Shown here piece after piece: positions 28,124 through 37,224 of a DNA stretch of 64,000 bases (the first letter of the stretch is position 1; each line of letters opens with the position of its first letter). Location of the stretch: NCBI RefSeq assembly GCF_007018905.1, contig NZ_CP041402.1, positions 4,452,001-4,516,000 of the forward strand, written 5' to 3'. The position numbers were made by a program, and so were the translations under genes. Source of the DNA: Tardiphaga sp. vice304 (GTDB lineage: Bacteria > Pseudomonadota > Alphaproteobacteria > Rhizobiales > Xanthobacteraceae). The notes beneath the pieces are model-generated. The model saw only the letters and a program-made list of their open reading frames with translations, searched no databases and was not told the origin of the DNA.

Positions 28124-28212
28124 TAGCCCGGATGAGCCCTTGCGAAATCCGGGGCCGACGATCTCGTTGAAACGCGCTTCCCCGGATTGCGCTTCGCTCC
28201 ATCCTGGCTACG
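28124..28212. repeat. Palindromic repeat between cobS and the phosphatase gene
   Basis: GTAGCCCGGATG and CATCCTGGCTAC at the ends, with AATCCGGGG against CCCCGGATT inside. Same type as the element at 3123-3222. The stop codon of the minus-strand phosphatase gene (28208-28210) lies inside the right end. Confidence 0.82.
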
Positions 28213-28723
28213 ACAACGGCCACTGCAGCGGCAATTGATACGGCGCGCCTTCAAACGCATCGGCGCCGCGGCCGATACGAGCGATGGCGTCGATCATCTT
28301 GCCCTCGCGGCCGAGCAGCTCGTCCGCGAGATGCACCATCAATTTGTTCGGCGTCACGACAGGCGACCGGCGTCGCAATTCGTCGGCGATCTCGTCCTCG
28401 AATCCCGGATTGCGGTCGCAGGCGATCACATAGGCGGCGGCGCTGGAGCGGCTGATCCCGGCCCAGCAGTGGATCAGCAGCGAGCGCTCCGCCAGGCCAT
28501 CGCGGCCGAAATCGAGGATCGCCTGCAGCACCCCCTTATCCGGCGCAATCAGGTCCGGCGTCAGCACCGTGATGTCGTGAAAGGCAAGACGGAGATGGCG
28601 CACCTGCGAAAACCCGCTCCAGTCCCGCGCCTCGGCGCTGGGCGACAGCAGCGTCAGCATGTCGAACGGACCGAGCGAGGCGGCCACGTCGGGAAGGCCG
28701 CTGAGGGAACTGATGTGGATCAT
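28208..28723 (-). CDS. Protein-tyrosine/dual-specificity phosphatase-like protein
   Basis: The ATG at 28723 (MIHISSLSGLPD) gives 171 residues; an upstream ATG at 28756 is possible. The active-site loop LLIHCWAGISRSSAAAYVIA near residues 98-117 has the CX5R motif (Cys-Trp-Ala-Gly-Ile-Ser-Arg), followed by Ser-Ser. An upstream Asp in LRLAFHDI may be the general acid. It resembles small cytoplasmic phosphatases common in rhizobia. The substrate is unknown. The last codons fall in a palindromic repeat. Confidence 0.8.
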   Translation of the reverse strand: MIHISSLSGLPDVAASLGPFDMLTLLSPSAEARDWSGFSQVRHLRLAFHDITVLTPDLIAPDKGVLQAILDFGRDGLAERSLLIHCWAGISRSSAAAYVIACDRNPGFEDEIADELRRRSPVVTPNKLMVHLADELLGREGKMIDAIARIGRGADAFEGAPYQLPLQWPLS

Positions 28724-28891
28724 GGGGCCGCCGCATCTGGATGGAAGCCAGGACATACCATTATCGGCTGCGAACAACATCCCTCGCATAGGCCTACCCG
28801 CTTTTGCCGGTAGCCTGCGCAGTGCGTGTTACGTACAACGCATCGTGCAACGTCACCATGCTCCCTGCCCTCACGCCCATAGTCCTCCGCC

Positions 28892-30652
28892 ATGCCCAGT
28901 TCGGAATCCCACCTCAAGGCGCCGCGCTGGCTGCGCACCTTTGTTCGGGCGCGCGAGACCAGCCTGGTCGTCGTCGCAGCCCTGATCGGCAGCATCGCCG
29001 GCATGCTGGTGGCTTTGATGAGTGGTGCCGTCAATATGATGCACATCGTTTTGTTCAACCTGCTGCCCGGCGAACGCCTGTCGAGCCAGACCTGGATCGA
29101 TCCGGTCCGCGCCATCCTGGTGCCGATGCTCGGCGGACTGCTGCTCGGTATCGCCTTGCTGCTTCTGCTGCGCTGGCGGCCCGGCCGCGAGATCGATCCG
29201 ATCGAGGCCAACGCGCTGCATGGCGGCGCCATGTCGTTCCGCGGCAGCCTCATCGTGGCGCTGCAGACGGTGTGGTCGAGCGGCGTCGGCGGCTCGGTCG
29301 GGCTTGAGGCCGGATACACCCAGATCGCCTCCGGGGTCGCCTCCTCGATCGGCCGCGCGCTGCATCTGCGGCGCAGCGACCAGCGCATCATGGTCGGCTG
29401 CGGCGCCGCCGCCGCCATCGCCGGCGCGTTCGGGGCACCATTGGCCGGCGCATTCTATGCCTTCGAGCTGATCATCGGCGGTTATACGGCCGCCAGCCTG
29501 ACACCGATCGGCGTCGCAGCCGTCGCCGGCTTTGCGACGACGCGGGCGTTCTCGCCGCTGTCGCTCGGCATCTCCGTCAGCCAGATCGGCGAGGTCACCG
29601 GCCAGGATCTCGCGGTCGCGGCCCTGCTCGGGCTAATCGCCGCATTGTTCGGCATCGGGATCATGCGCGGCGTGGCGCAATGCGACACGCTGCTGCAAAA
29701 GATCAGGTTGTGGCCGCCGCTGCGTCCCGCGCTCGGCGGCCTGCTGGTTGGACTGCTGGCGCTGGTGACGCCGGAAGTACTGTCCTCCGGCCATGGCGCG
29801 CTGCATGTCAACAGCGGCATGACCGCGCCAATCACGGCGTTGGTCACCCTGTTCGCACTGAAGACGGTGGCCTCGATCATCTCGCTCGGCTCCGGCTTTC
29901 GCGGCGGTCTGTTCTTCGCATCCTTGCTGCTGGGCGCGATCGGCGGCCATCTGTTTGCCGCGGGCGCCAACGCGCTGCTGCCGACCTTGAACCTCGACAT
30001 CAGCGTTTACGCGGTGATCGGCATGAGCGCCCTGTCGGCGGCGGTCATCGGCGGCCCGCTGACCATGACCTTCATCGCGCTGGAGGCGACCGGCAATTTG
30101 TGGCTGACCACCGCCGTGCTGATTGCAGTGATCGTCTCGACGCAGACCACGCGTGAGCTGTTCGGCTATTCGTTTGCGACCTGGCGCTTGCATCTGCGCG
30201 GCGAGACCATCCGCAGCGCCGCCGATGTCGGCTGGATCCGCGACCTCACCGTGCGCAGCATGATGCGCGCCGACATGACGACGGTGAATGCCGATCTCAG
30301 CATCGCGCAATTCCGCGAGACGTTTCCGCTGGGGTCAAAGACCCAGGTGATCGCCATCGATGCCGACGAACGCTATGCCGGCATCGTGCTGGTCGCCGAT
30401 GCACATGCACCGGAGAACCAGCCCGACGACACCCTGCGCCAGATCCTGCGCAGTCGCGGCTTCACGCTGCTGCCTAACTGGAATGTGCAGGAAGCGGTCG
30501 CCGCCTTCGACCGTGCCGAAGCGGAGTCGCTCGCCGTGCTCGACACGCTGGACCGCGGTCGCGTGATCGGCGTGCTCACCGAGGCCCATGTTTTGCGACG
30601 TTATGCTGAAGAATCCGAAAAGAGACGACGGGATTTGCTGGGAGAAAGTTAG
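28892..30652 (+). CDS. clcA: ClC-type chloride channel/transporter with C-terminal CBS domains
   Basis: A 586-residue protein. The first 430 residues form the ClC membrane domain with many hydrophobic segments. The GREGP-like gate appears as GGSVGLEAGYTQIASG, where the Glu near residue 138 is the likely gating/proton glutamate. GSGFRGGLFFASLLLGA matches the GxFxP region. The C-terminal 150 residues carry paired CBS domains (VRSMMRADMTTVNADLSIAQFRE and ALDTLDRGRVIGVLTEAHV-type ends), which often bind adenosine nucleotides. Selectivity and whether it is a channel or a Cl-/H+ exchanger cannot be told. The clcA name is approximate. Confidence 0.85.
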   Translation: MPSSESHLKAPRWLRTFVRARETSLVVVAALIGSIAGMLVALMSGAVNMMHIVLFNLLPGERLSSQTWIDPVRAILVPMLGGLLLGIALLLLLRWRPGREIDPIEANALHGGAMSFRGSLIVALQTVWSSGVGGSVGLEAGYTQIASGVASSIGRALHLRRSDQRIMVGCGAAAAIAGAFGAPLAGAFYAFELIIGGYTAASLTPIGVAAVAGFATTRAFSPLSLGISVSQIGEVTGQDLAVAALLGLIAALFGIGIMRGVAQCDTLLQKIRLWPPLRPALGGLLVGLLALVTPEVLSSGHGALHVNSGMTAPITALVTLFALKTVASIISLGSGFRGGLFFASLLLGAIGGHLFAAGANALLPTLNLDISVYAVIGMSALSAAVIGGPLTMTFIALEATGNLWLTTAVLIAVIVSTQTTRELFGYSFATWRLHLRGETIRSAADVGWIRDLTVRSMMRADMTTVNADLSIAQFRETFPLGSKTQVIAIDADERYAGIVLVADAHAPENQPDDTLRQILRSRGFTLLPNWNVQEAVAAFDRAEAESLAVLDTLDRGRVIGVLTEAHVLRRYAEESEKRRRDLLGES

Positions 30653-30957
30653 ACTCTCGAATGCACAACGCGACCCGCTATATCGTAAATCGTACATATC
30701 ACTGGGCCGGGTCCATGGCGCTGCTGCATAGCAGAGACGCCTGCCAGCGGTTCTTCAATACCATAAATCTGGTTCCTCAGGTGCCAACGTACTTACCACA
30801 CACTAACGATGCGATCTGAAGGTCAGAAGTCGAATGTCCGGCGCCTGACTTTGCAAGTATGCCTTGCGCTGCAGGCATAACTAGTGACGGCGAGAAGTGT
30901 CCGTTAAGCATTCACGAATACGCATGAAAGGAGAAACGCTGATACCGGAATAGCAGA
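30653..30957. other. Intergenic region without a recognised gene
   Basis: About 305 bp between the ClC gene and the GGDEF-EAL gene. It is somewhat AT-richer than its flanks. A small stem ATGCC/GGCAT (about 30858-30877) is visible. There is no convincing promoter consensus, terminator or repeat. It presumably holds the promoter of the downstream gene. Confidence 0.5.
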
Positions 30958-32967
30958 ATGCTACGCACGACTATCGACTATCTACAGAGCGCAGTTCTCG
31001 TGCCAAGCGGCAATCCCGAGCTGTTGCAGGCCAAACTGGCGGCATTCAGCCGGCAGGTCCCGATCATGTATGCCCTGGTGGTCTTCAACACCGTGGCGGT
31101 CGCGATCACCCATTACGGCAAGGCTCCGGACTGGCTGACCTTGTACCTGCCGGGCTGCCTCGACGCGATCTGCCTGATGCGGATGGCGATGTGGTGGCTT
31201 TCGCATGGTCGAACCGCCAGCGTGAATCAGGCGATCCGGCGGCTGCGAAGCACCATCGTGCTTGCCGGACTTCTCGGGATCGGTTTCGTCAGCTGGAGCA
31301 TCTGGCTGTTCCCCTATGGCGACGCCTATATGCAGGGTCAGGTGATTTTCTTTACCGGCGCCACCGTGATCGGCTGCGGGTTCTGCCTGATGCACCTGCG
31401 ACCGGCGGCGCTGCTGGTCATGACCCTGGTAGTCATCCCGTTCACCGTGTTCCTGCTGTCGAGCGGACATGTCATCCTGGTGTTGATCGCCATCAATTTC
31501 TTCATCGTCTCGGTCGCGGTGACGTTCATGCTGCTCACCAACTACGCCGACTTCGAAAAGCGTGTCATTTCCGAGGACGCCTTGCGATCCAGGCAGGCCG
31601 AGTTGCAGGCGATGAGCGACATCAATTTCCGCAACTCCAACATCGACAGCCTTACCGGGCTGCCCAACCGCCGGTGCTTCTTCAGCGAGTTGAACCAGCA
31701 GATCGCCGCGAGCGACACGACCAGCCTTGTCGTCGCGATCCTCGATCTCGACGGATTCAAGCAGATCAACGACGTTCACGGCCATCCCGCAGGGGACCGG
31801 CTGCTGCGGAGCGTGGGCGACCGTCTGCGCGCGCACCTGCACCCCAGCATGTTTCTCGGCCGCCTCGGCGGCGATGAGTTCGTCATGATCGCTCCCCCCC
31901 TGAGAACGCCTGACACGGCAGCGGACGCCGGCGACGAACTGGCAGCGGTTTTCATGGTCCCGTTCGAGTTCGACGGCGTCATCGTCAAGATCGGATGCAC
32001 GATCGGCTATGCCGAATATCCCACCACGGCGAGAACCGCCGACGAACTGTTCGAGCGCGCCGACTACGCCCTGTTCTTCGCCAAGAAGCACGGCCGCGGC
32101 ACCGTGGTCGGCTTTTCCGCCGAGCACGAGAACACGATCCGCGAGGCCAGCCTGATCGACCAGGCACTGCTCAATGCCGATCTCGAATCCGAATTGTGGG
32201 TGGCCTATCAGCCCATCGTCGATGGCTCCAGTGCGGAGGCGGTCAGCTTCGAGGCGCTGGCGCGCTGGAACAGCCCGGTGCTCGGCAACGTGCCCCCGAT
32301 GAGCTTCATCGTCGCCGCCGAGCGACTGGGCCTGATCGGCCAGCTGACACCGCTGCTGCTGCGCAAGGTCCTGGAGGGTGCCGCGGCCTGGCCGGACGAC
32401 ATGCGCGTCTCTTTCAATTTGTCGAGGCTGGATATCGCCTCGCCGCTGTCGATCCTGAAGATCATCTCCGTCGTGGAGCACAGCGGCATTGACCCCAGCC
32501 GGATCGACTTCGAGATCACCGAAACCGCGGTAATGCACAACATGGCCGAAGCCACGATCGCACTGAACGTGTTGAAACGACTGGGCGCCCGCATCTCGCT
32601 CGACGATTTCGGCACCGGCTACTCCAGCCTCAGCTGTATCCGCGAATTGCCGCTCGACAAGGTCAAGATCGACCGCAGCTTCATCAGCGAAATCGAGTAC
32701 GACACCGCGTCCCGCCTGATCCTAACGACGATCATCGGGCTGTGCCGGAACCTGGGACTCGAATGTATCGTCGAAGGCGTCGAGACCGCCGAACAGGCGG
32801 AATTTCTTCACGGCCAGGGCTGTCGCTTCATGCAGGGCTACCATTTCGGCAAGCCGATGAGCCGGGAGCGGGTCGGCGGCTTTCTCGCCGCATCGATGGG
32901 CAATGCCCTCGCCGCTCCGGTCCAGCTCCACAGCTCGGCCACGCCGAGGCTGGCGTCCGCGCTCTAG
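30958..32967 (+). CDS. Membrane-bound GGDEF-EAL protein (c-di-GMP synthesis/breakdown)
   Basis: A 669-residue protein. The N-terminal 195 residues hold about five transmembrane helices with short loops, an uncharacterised membrane sensor. A short coiled linker leads to the GGDEF domain: SLTGLPNRRCFF and the intact GRLGGDEFVMIA with GGDEF at about residues 304-308. The EAL domain has SFEALARWNSP (E near 432), DDFGTGYSSLSCIRELPLDKVKIDRSFI and VEGVETAEQAEFL, so metal ligands look complete. No clear RxxD inhibitory site precedes GGDEF. Both activities could be present; net direction cannot be inferred. Confidence 0.9.
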   Translation: MLRTTIDYLQSAVLVPSGNPELLQAKLAAFSRQVPIMYALVVFNTVAVAITHYGKAPDWLTLYLPGCLDAICLMRMAMWWLSHGRTASVNQAIRRLRSTIVLAGLLGIGFVSWSIWLFPYGDAYMQGQVIFFTGATVIGCGFCLMHLRPAALLVMTLVVIPFTVFLLSSGHVILVLIAINFFIVSVAVTFMLLTNYADFEKRVISEDALRSRQAELQAMSDINFRNSNIDSLTGLPNRRCFFSELNQQIAASDTTSLVVAILDLDGFKQINDVHGHPAGDRLLRSVGDRLRAHLHPSMFLGRLGGDEFVMIAPPLRTPDTAADAGDELAAVFMVPFEFDGVIVKIGCTIGYAEYPTTARTADELFERADYALFFAKKHGRGTVVGFSAEHENTIREASLIDQALLNADLESELWVAYQPIVDGSSAEAVSFEALARWNSPVLGNVPPMSFIVAAERLGLIGQLTPLLLRKVLEGAAAWPDDMRVSFNLSRLDIASPLSILKIISVVEHSGIDPSRIDFEITETAVMHNMAEATIALNVLKRLGARISLDDFGTGYSSLSCIRELPLDKVKIDRSFISEIEYDTASRLILTTIIGLCRNLGLECIVEGVETAEQAEFLHGQGCRFMQGYHFGKPMSRERVGGFLAASMGNALAAPVQLHSSATPRLASAL

Positions 32968-33015
32968 ATATTCGACACTGCCCTGGTGAATCAAGAAACC
33001 ATCAGGGAGACTATC

Positions 33016-33762
33016 GTGAACGACGCTACCAAGAAGATCGCCTGGGTGACCGGCGGCGGCACCGGGATCGGCCGCGCTGGCGCCGAAGCACTGCTGGCCG
33101 ACGGCTGGACCGTGATCATTTCCGGCCGCCGTGCCGACGTACTGCAGGGCGTCGCCGACGAGCTCGGCCGCAACGGCAGGCCAGTGGAAGCGATGGCGCT
33201 CGACGTTAGCAATGCCGACGACGTTGGCAAGGTGGCACAGGCGATTCTTGCCAGACACGGCCGCATCGACCTGTTGGTCAACAGCGCCGGAATCAACGTC
33301 CCGAAGCGCAGTTGGGCCGACGTGACGCAGGACGGCTGGGACGAGATCGTCGATATCAACCTCAACGGCGTGATGTATTGCATGCGCGCGGTGCTGCCGG
33401 CGATGCGCGCGCAGCAGGACGGCTGCATCATCAACGTGGCGTCCTGGGCCGGGCGCATCGTCTCCAAGATGACCGGCCCGGCCTATACGGCGACCAAGCA
33501 TGCGGTGCTGGCGCTGACGCATTCCTTCAACATGGACGAATGCGTCAACGGCCTGCGCGCCTGCTGCCTGTCGCCCGGCGAGGTCGCCACCCCGATCATG
33601 AAGAACCGCCCGGTGCCACCCAGCGACGAGGTGATGGCGCGGATGCTGCAGCCCGCCGATCTCGGCCGCACCATCGCCTTCATCGCCGGCATGCCGCCGC
33701 ATGTCTGCATCAACGAAGTGCTGATCAGCCCGACCTGGAACCGCTCGTTCTTGGCGATGTGA
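33016..33762 (+). CDS. Short-chain dehydrogenase/reductase
   Basis: A 248-residue SDR with a Rossmann N-terminus WVTGGGTGIGRAGAEALL (TGxxxGxG), the LVNSAGI motif (NAG variant), and the catalytic Ser (NVASWAGR) with Tyr-x-x-x-Lys in AYTATKHAV. I choose GTG at 33016 because GGGAG lies 6 bp upstream; an in-frame GTG at 32986 has no clear site. Substrate unknown. It ends 3 bp from the convergent yhaN-like gene. Confidence 0.9.
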   Translation: MNDATKKIAWVTGGGTGIGRAGAEALLADGWTVIISGRRADVLQGVADELGRNGRPVEAMALDVSNADDVGKVAQAILARHGRIDLLVNSAGINVPKRSWADVTQDGWDEIVDINLNGVMYCMRAVLPAMRAQQDGCIINVASWAGRIVSKMTGPAYTATKHAVLALTHSFNMDECVNGLRACCLSPGEVATPIMKNRPVPPSDEVMARMLQPADLGRTIAFIAGMPPHVCINEVLISPTWNRSFLAM

Positions 33763-33765
33763 CGC

Positions 33766-36700
33766 TCACAGCCGCATCACGTCGATCGCGTGACCGTCGA
33801 TGGCGTTGGCGAGATCAGCGACGTGCTGGTGGTGCGTGAAGACGATGATCTGGCGCTGCCGGCCAGCCTCGGCCAGCAGCGACAGCGTCGCCACCGTGCG
33901 CGCCTCGTCGAAGCTGGTGAGCAAGTCGTCGCCGATGAAGGGCAGCGGCTGGTGCGTGCGCCGCTCCAAGAGCGCCAGCCGTAGCGCCAGGAACAGCTGG
34001 TCGCGCGAGCCCTCGCTGAGGCCACCGGTGCCGACGCGCTCGCCGTCGGCGCGGACCGCGACCAGCACCGGGTGGTCGTCTTCGCCGTAATCGACGCCAA
34101 GCCCGGCAAAGGCCTGCCCCGTTGCCAGCGCGAACAGCCGGCTGGCCTGCTCGATCAGCGGGTCCTGCACCATCGCGCGGTGCCGCTCGATCGCCAGGGA
34201 CGCCAGCTTGGCCGCCGCACTGCGCAACAACCAGCGCTCCGCGACGGAGACAAGCTCGACCGCCGATTCGGCACGTTCGGCCGCCGCAGCGGCCGCGTCG
34301 CGCCCCTTCACCAGCGCCTCGAAGTCGCGCTGCTTCTGGTGCAGTTCGGCGGCAGTGCGCTCGAAATCTTTCAGCACTTCGTTCTGCCGGACGGTTTCCC
34401 GCGCGATCTCACTGGGTAAGGCGTCGAGGTCGAGGCCGAGCTGTTCGGCCCGCAGAAACTCTTCATCCTGACCGTCGGCAATCTCCGGCAGTTCGCGCCG
34501 CAAAGCCGCGCCTTCGGTCTGTAGCGCATGGCGACGCGCCAACCGCTCGATCGCCACCACAAGGGCGGCAAGATCGGCGGCGCCGAATGCGGCGCGGGCG
34601 TCGTCCAACATCATCGTTACGCTCTGGCGTCGGCTCATCGCGGCTTTGCGCTGCGTCGCGCGCCGGGCCATCGCCTCGCGCAGGCGGTGACAGGCATCCG
34701 CCGCGCTCCGGGTCTCGGCGAGGCGCCCGGTCAGCCGCGCCAGCGATTCCTGCGCCGAAGCGCCTGCGGCCTCCGACATCAGGCGCCCCGCCAATTCGGC
34801 CGCGTCGCGATCAAACGCAAGGAGGTCGGCCTCGATGGTCTCGACGCTGCGACCCTCGCGCTCGAAGCTCAATTTTGGCATCGGAACAGATCGCCAGACC
34901 GCCAGCGCGGCCTCGGCCTCGGCCGGCGAGGCCTCCTTGCGCAGACCGATCGGGGCCAGCGCCGCGGGCCACAGCCCGGCCTGTTCGGCCAGCACGGCGG
35001 TCGCCTGATCTTGCGCGCGCTGCGCTTCGGCGAGATCGCGCTCGGCGCGTTGCCTTGCTACGGCGCGGGCGCGCGCATCGGTCCAGGCCTTTTGCAGCTC
35101 GTCGAGCCGGCTGCGCGCCTCACGATACAAAATGTCAGCCGGCAGCGAGCGGTCGGGCGCGCGGCCCATGGCCTCCAGCAGCGCGATCACGGCAGTCTTG
35201 CCCGCTTCCTGCGCCGCGGCGAGCGCGTCAAGTTCGGCCTGCTGTTCTTCCAGCCGGCCGATCCGGCCGATCAATTGATCGACGCGCTCGCGCCAGCGCA
35301 GCATCTCCGCCGGGCGGCGCGGCAGCAGGCCCGACGATTGCCACAGCGAGCGCCACGCCGCCTCGGCTTCTGCGCGACGCAGCTGCAACGCGGCAAGCGC
35401 AGCAGTCACGCGGTCGCGCTCGCGGCGGCTCTGATCGAGGCGCTCTTGCATCGCCTCGCGGCGCGCGGCGCGGTCGGTGTCTGTCAATAGTCGGTCGGTG
35501 ATCGTGTCGATTTTCTGCGAAGCACGCTCGACATCGCCGAAGAGACGGCGGCGCTCGGTGGCGTCGCCGTCCAACACGCTCTGCAGCGATTGTAGCTCAG
35601 CGTCGCGCGCGCTGCGCGCAAGGGTCAAATCTCCGCGCGTCGAAACCGTACCATCGCCCGACAGGCGCCGCAGTTCCGTCTCCGCCGCCTCGATCGCGGC
35701 GTCGGCCATGGCTCTCGCGTCTTCAAGCTTGCGGAGGTCAGCCTCGGCCAATTCGGCCGCGCGGGCATGCGCCACAACGCTGGCTTGGTCCGGCAGCGGC
35801 AGGCCCGCGAGGTCGGCGATATCGCCGGCGCGCGGATCGAGCGCGGTCGCCAGTGCCGACAGATTGTTCTTCTCGATCGCCAGCGCCGAGGTTTCGCGGC
35901 GCAGCCGGTCGGCATGGGTCGGAAGTTCGGACAGCGCTTCGAGCCGCTGCCGGGCGGCTTCGGGATCGCTGATCGCGGCCGGGGCGCCGGCGGCGTCGGC
36001 GAGGCCTTCGATATCGTGCAGTACGCGGGCGCGCTTGGCTTCCGCCTCGGCCCTGCCCTGCTCGGCGCGGCGGGTGCGCTCGATCAGTTCCTTGACCGCG
36101 GCCAGTGCTGGATCGGTCGGCAACCGCTCCAGCAATTCGACATGCGACGGCAGGCCGAGGCGATGTGCGGCGGCGTCGAGCTGCTCCTGCGCGGCGCGGC
36201 GCGCCTCGCGGCGGCGCGGCAGGTCCTCCATCGCCTTGCGCACGGCGCCGAGCCGCTCGCGCAGCGCATCGATAGCTGGCGCGGCGGCCAACGTTGCCTC
36301 GTCGACCGACATGTCTTCCATCGCGTCGTGGTCGGCGGCGTCCGCCGCATCGAGCGCGGCCAGGTCATCGCTCAGCACGGCATCGGCCGCCAGCGCCTCG
36401 CGCCACGGCCCGATCACCTGTGCCGGGACCTCCGGCATGTCGGCCAGATCGGCCAACTCCTGCGCCACGCTGTCGAGCCGCGCCAGTTTGGAGCGAACCC
36501 GCAAGGTGCGCTGCCAGCGTGCGAGGTTGCTGCCGGAGGCCGCGTGCTCGGCCTTCAGCGCGTCGAGCCGCGTGCCGGCTTCGGTCACGGCCTTCTCGAC
36601 ATCCTCCAGCGCCTCGCGCGTCACCACAGCGTCGCGCAGCGCGCGTTCGGCGGCTTCATGGCGATCGGCCGCGACATAAAACGGTCGGCTGGCGGATTTG

Positions 36701-37224
36701 CGCGGCGTGAACAGCTCGTCCGCCTCGTTCTTCAGGCGATCGCGGACGCGCGACAGCGCCGTCATGCCGGCCGATCCCGCCGCGAGGGTTTCCGCGAGGC
36801 TGCCGCCGGCATGCAGCAACTCATTGCCGCCAAGTCGCAGCGCTTCCGCGGTGAGGCCGAACTCGCGGGCAAAAATGTCGCGGGTGATGCCAGCGAGAAA
36901 CGGCTCCAGCGTCGTATCGGGCAGCGGCTGATCGGCGGCATCGACCAGCGTATTCTTGTTGCCCTTGCGCCGCCGCACCGAAAGCGTGCGGCCATCGGCA
37001 TGGCGGAACGCGCCGCCGATCCGCAGCGTCTTGCTGTCATGCCTGAAATCATAGTCGGTGCGCGCGCCGAAGCCGAACAGCAGGTCGCCGATCGCCGACA
37101 GCGCCGAGGTCTTGCCCGCCTCGTTGGCGCCGAGCACGACATGCAGCGGCGCGTCGGGCCGGAACGACAGCACGCGGTCGGTGAAGATGCCGTAGCGCTC
37201 CAGCGTCAGGGTTTCGATTCTCAC
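33766..37224 (-). CDS. yhaN: AAA ATPase with long coiled coil (YhaN/SbcC-like)
   Basis: A 1152-residue SMC/Rad50-related ATPase. The N-terminus has the ABC-type Walker A VLGANEAGKTSALSAIGDLLFGFG (about residues 30-53). The middle 900 residues are Ala/Leu/Glu/Arg rich and predicted to be coiled coil. The C-terminus has signature LSEGSRDQLFLALRLALLE and Walker B PLPFIGDDLLTSFDEART, with the D-loop and HHQH near the end. It is paired with a metallophosphatase gene just upstream (4-bp overlap), as in Bacillus YhaO-YhaN and SbcD-SbcC. It probably processes DNA ends; the precise role in alphaproteobacteria is not established to my knowledge. Confidence 0.85.
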   Translation of the reverse strand: MRIETLTLERYGIFTDRVLSFRPDAPLHVVLGANEAGKTSALSAIGDLLFGFGARTDYDFRHDSKTLRIGGAFRHADGRTLSVRRRKGNKNTLVDAADQPLPDTTLEPFLAGITRDIFAREFGLTAEALRLGGNELLHAGGSLAETLAAGSAGMTALSRVRDRLKNEADELFTPRKSASRPFYVAADRHEAAERALRDAVVTREALEDVEKAVTEAGTRLDALKAEHAASGSNLARWQRTLRVRSKLARLDSVAQELADLADMPEVPAQVIGPWREALAADAVLSDDLAALDAADAADHDAMEDMSVDEATLAAAPAIDALRERLGAVRKAMEDLPRRREARRAAQEQLDAAAHRLGLPSHVELLERLPTDPALAAVKELIERTRRAEQGRAEAEAKRARVLHDIEGLADAAGAPAAISDPEAARQRLEALSELPTHADRLRRETSALAIEKNNLSALATALDPRAGDIADLAGLPLPDQASVVAHARAAELAEADLRKLEDARAMADAAIEAAETELRRLSGDGTVSTRGDLTLARSARDAELQSLQSVLDGDATERRRLFGDVERASQKIDTITDRLLTDTDRAARREAMQERLDQSRRERDRVTAALAALQLRRAEAEAAWRSLWQSSGLLPRRPAEMLRWRERVDQLIGRIGRLEEQQAELDALAAAQEAGKTAVIALLEAMGRAPDRSLPADILYREARSRLDELQKAWTDARARAVARQRAERDLAEAQRAQDQATAVLAEQAGLWPAALAPIGLRKEASPAEAEAALAVWRSVPMPKLSFEREGRSVETIEADLLAFDRDAAELAGRLMSEAAGASAQESLARLTGRLAETRSAADACHRLREAMARRATQRKAAMSRRQSVTMMLDDARAAFGAADLAALVVAIERLARRHALQTEGAALRRELPEIADGQDEEFLRAEQLGLDLDALPSEIARETVRQNEVLKDFERTAAELHQKQRDFEALVKGRDAAAAAAERAESAVELVSVAERWLLRSAAAKLASLAIERHRAMVQDPLIEQASRLFALATGQAFAGLGVDYGEDDHPVLVAVRADGERVGTGGLSEGSRDQLFLALRLALLERRTHQPLPFIGDDLLTSFDEARTVATLSLLAEAGRQRQIIVFTHHQHVADLANAIDGHAIDVMRL

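Noticed and set aside
34122..35501. Long Arg/Pro-rich plus-strand frames over the yhaN-like gene
   Set aside because: Low-complexity reverse-strand shadows of a coiled-coil gene.
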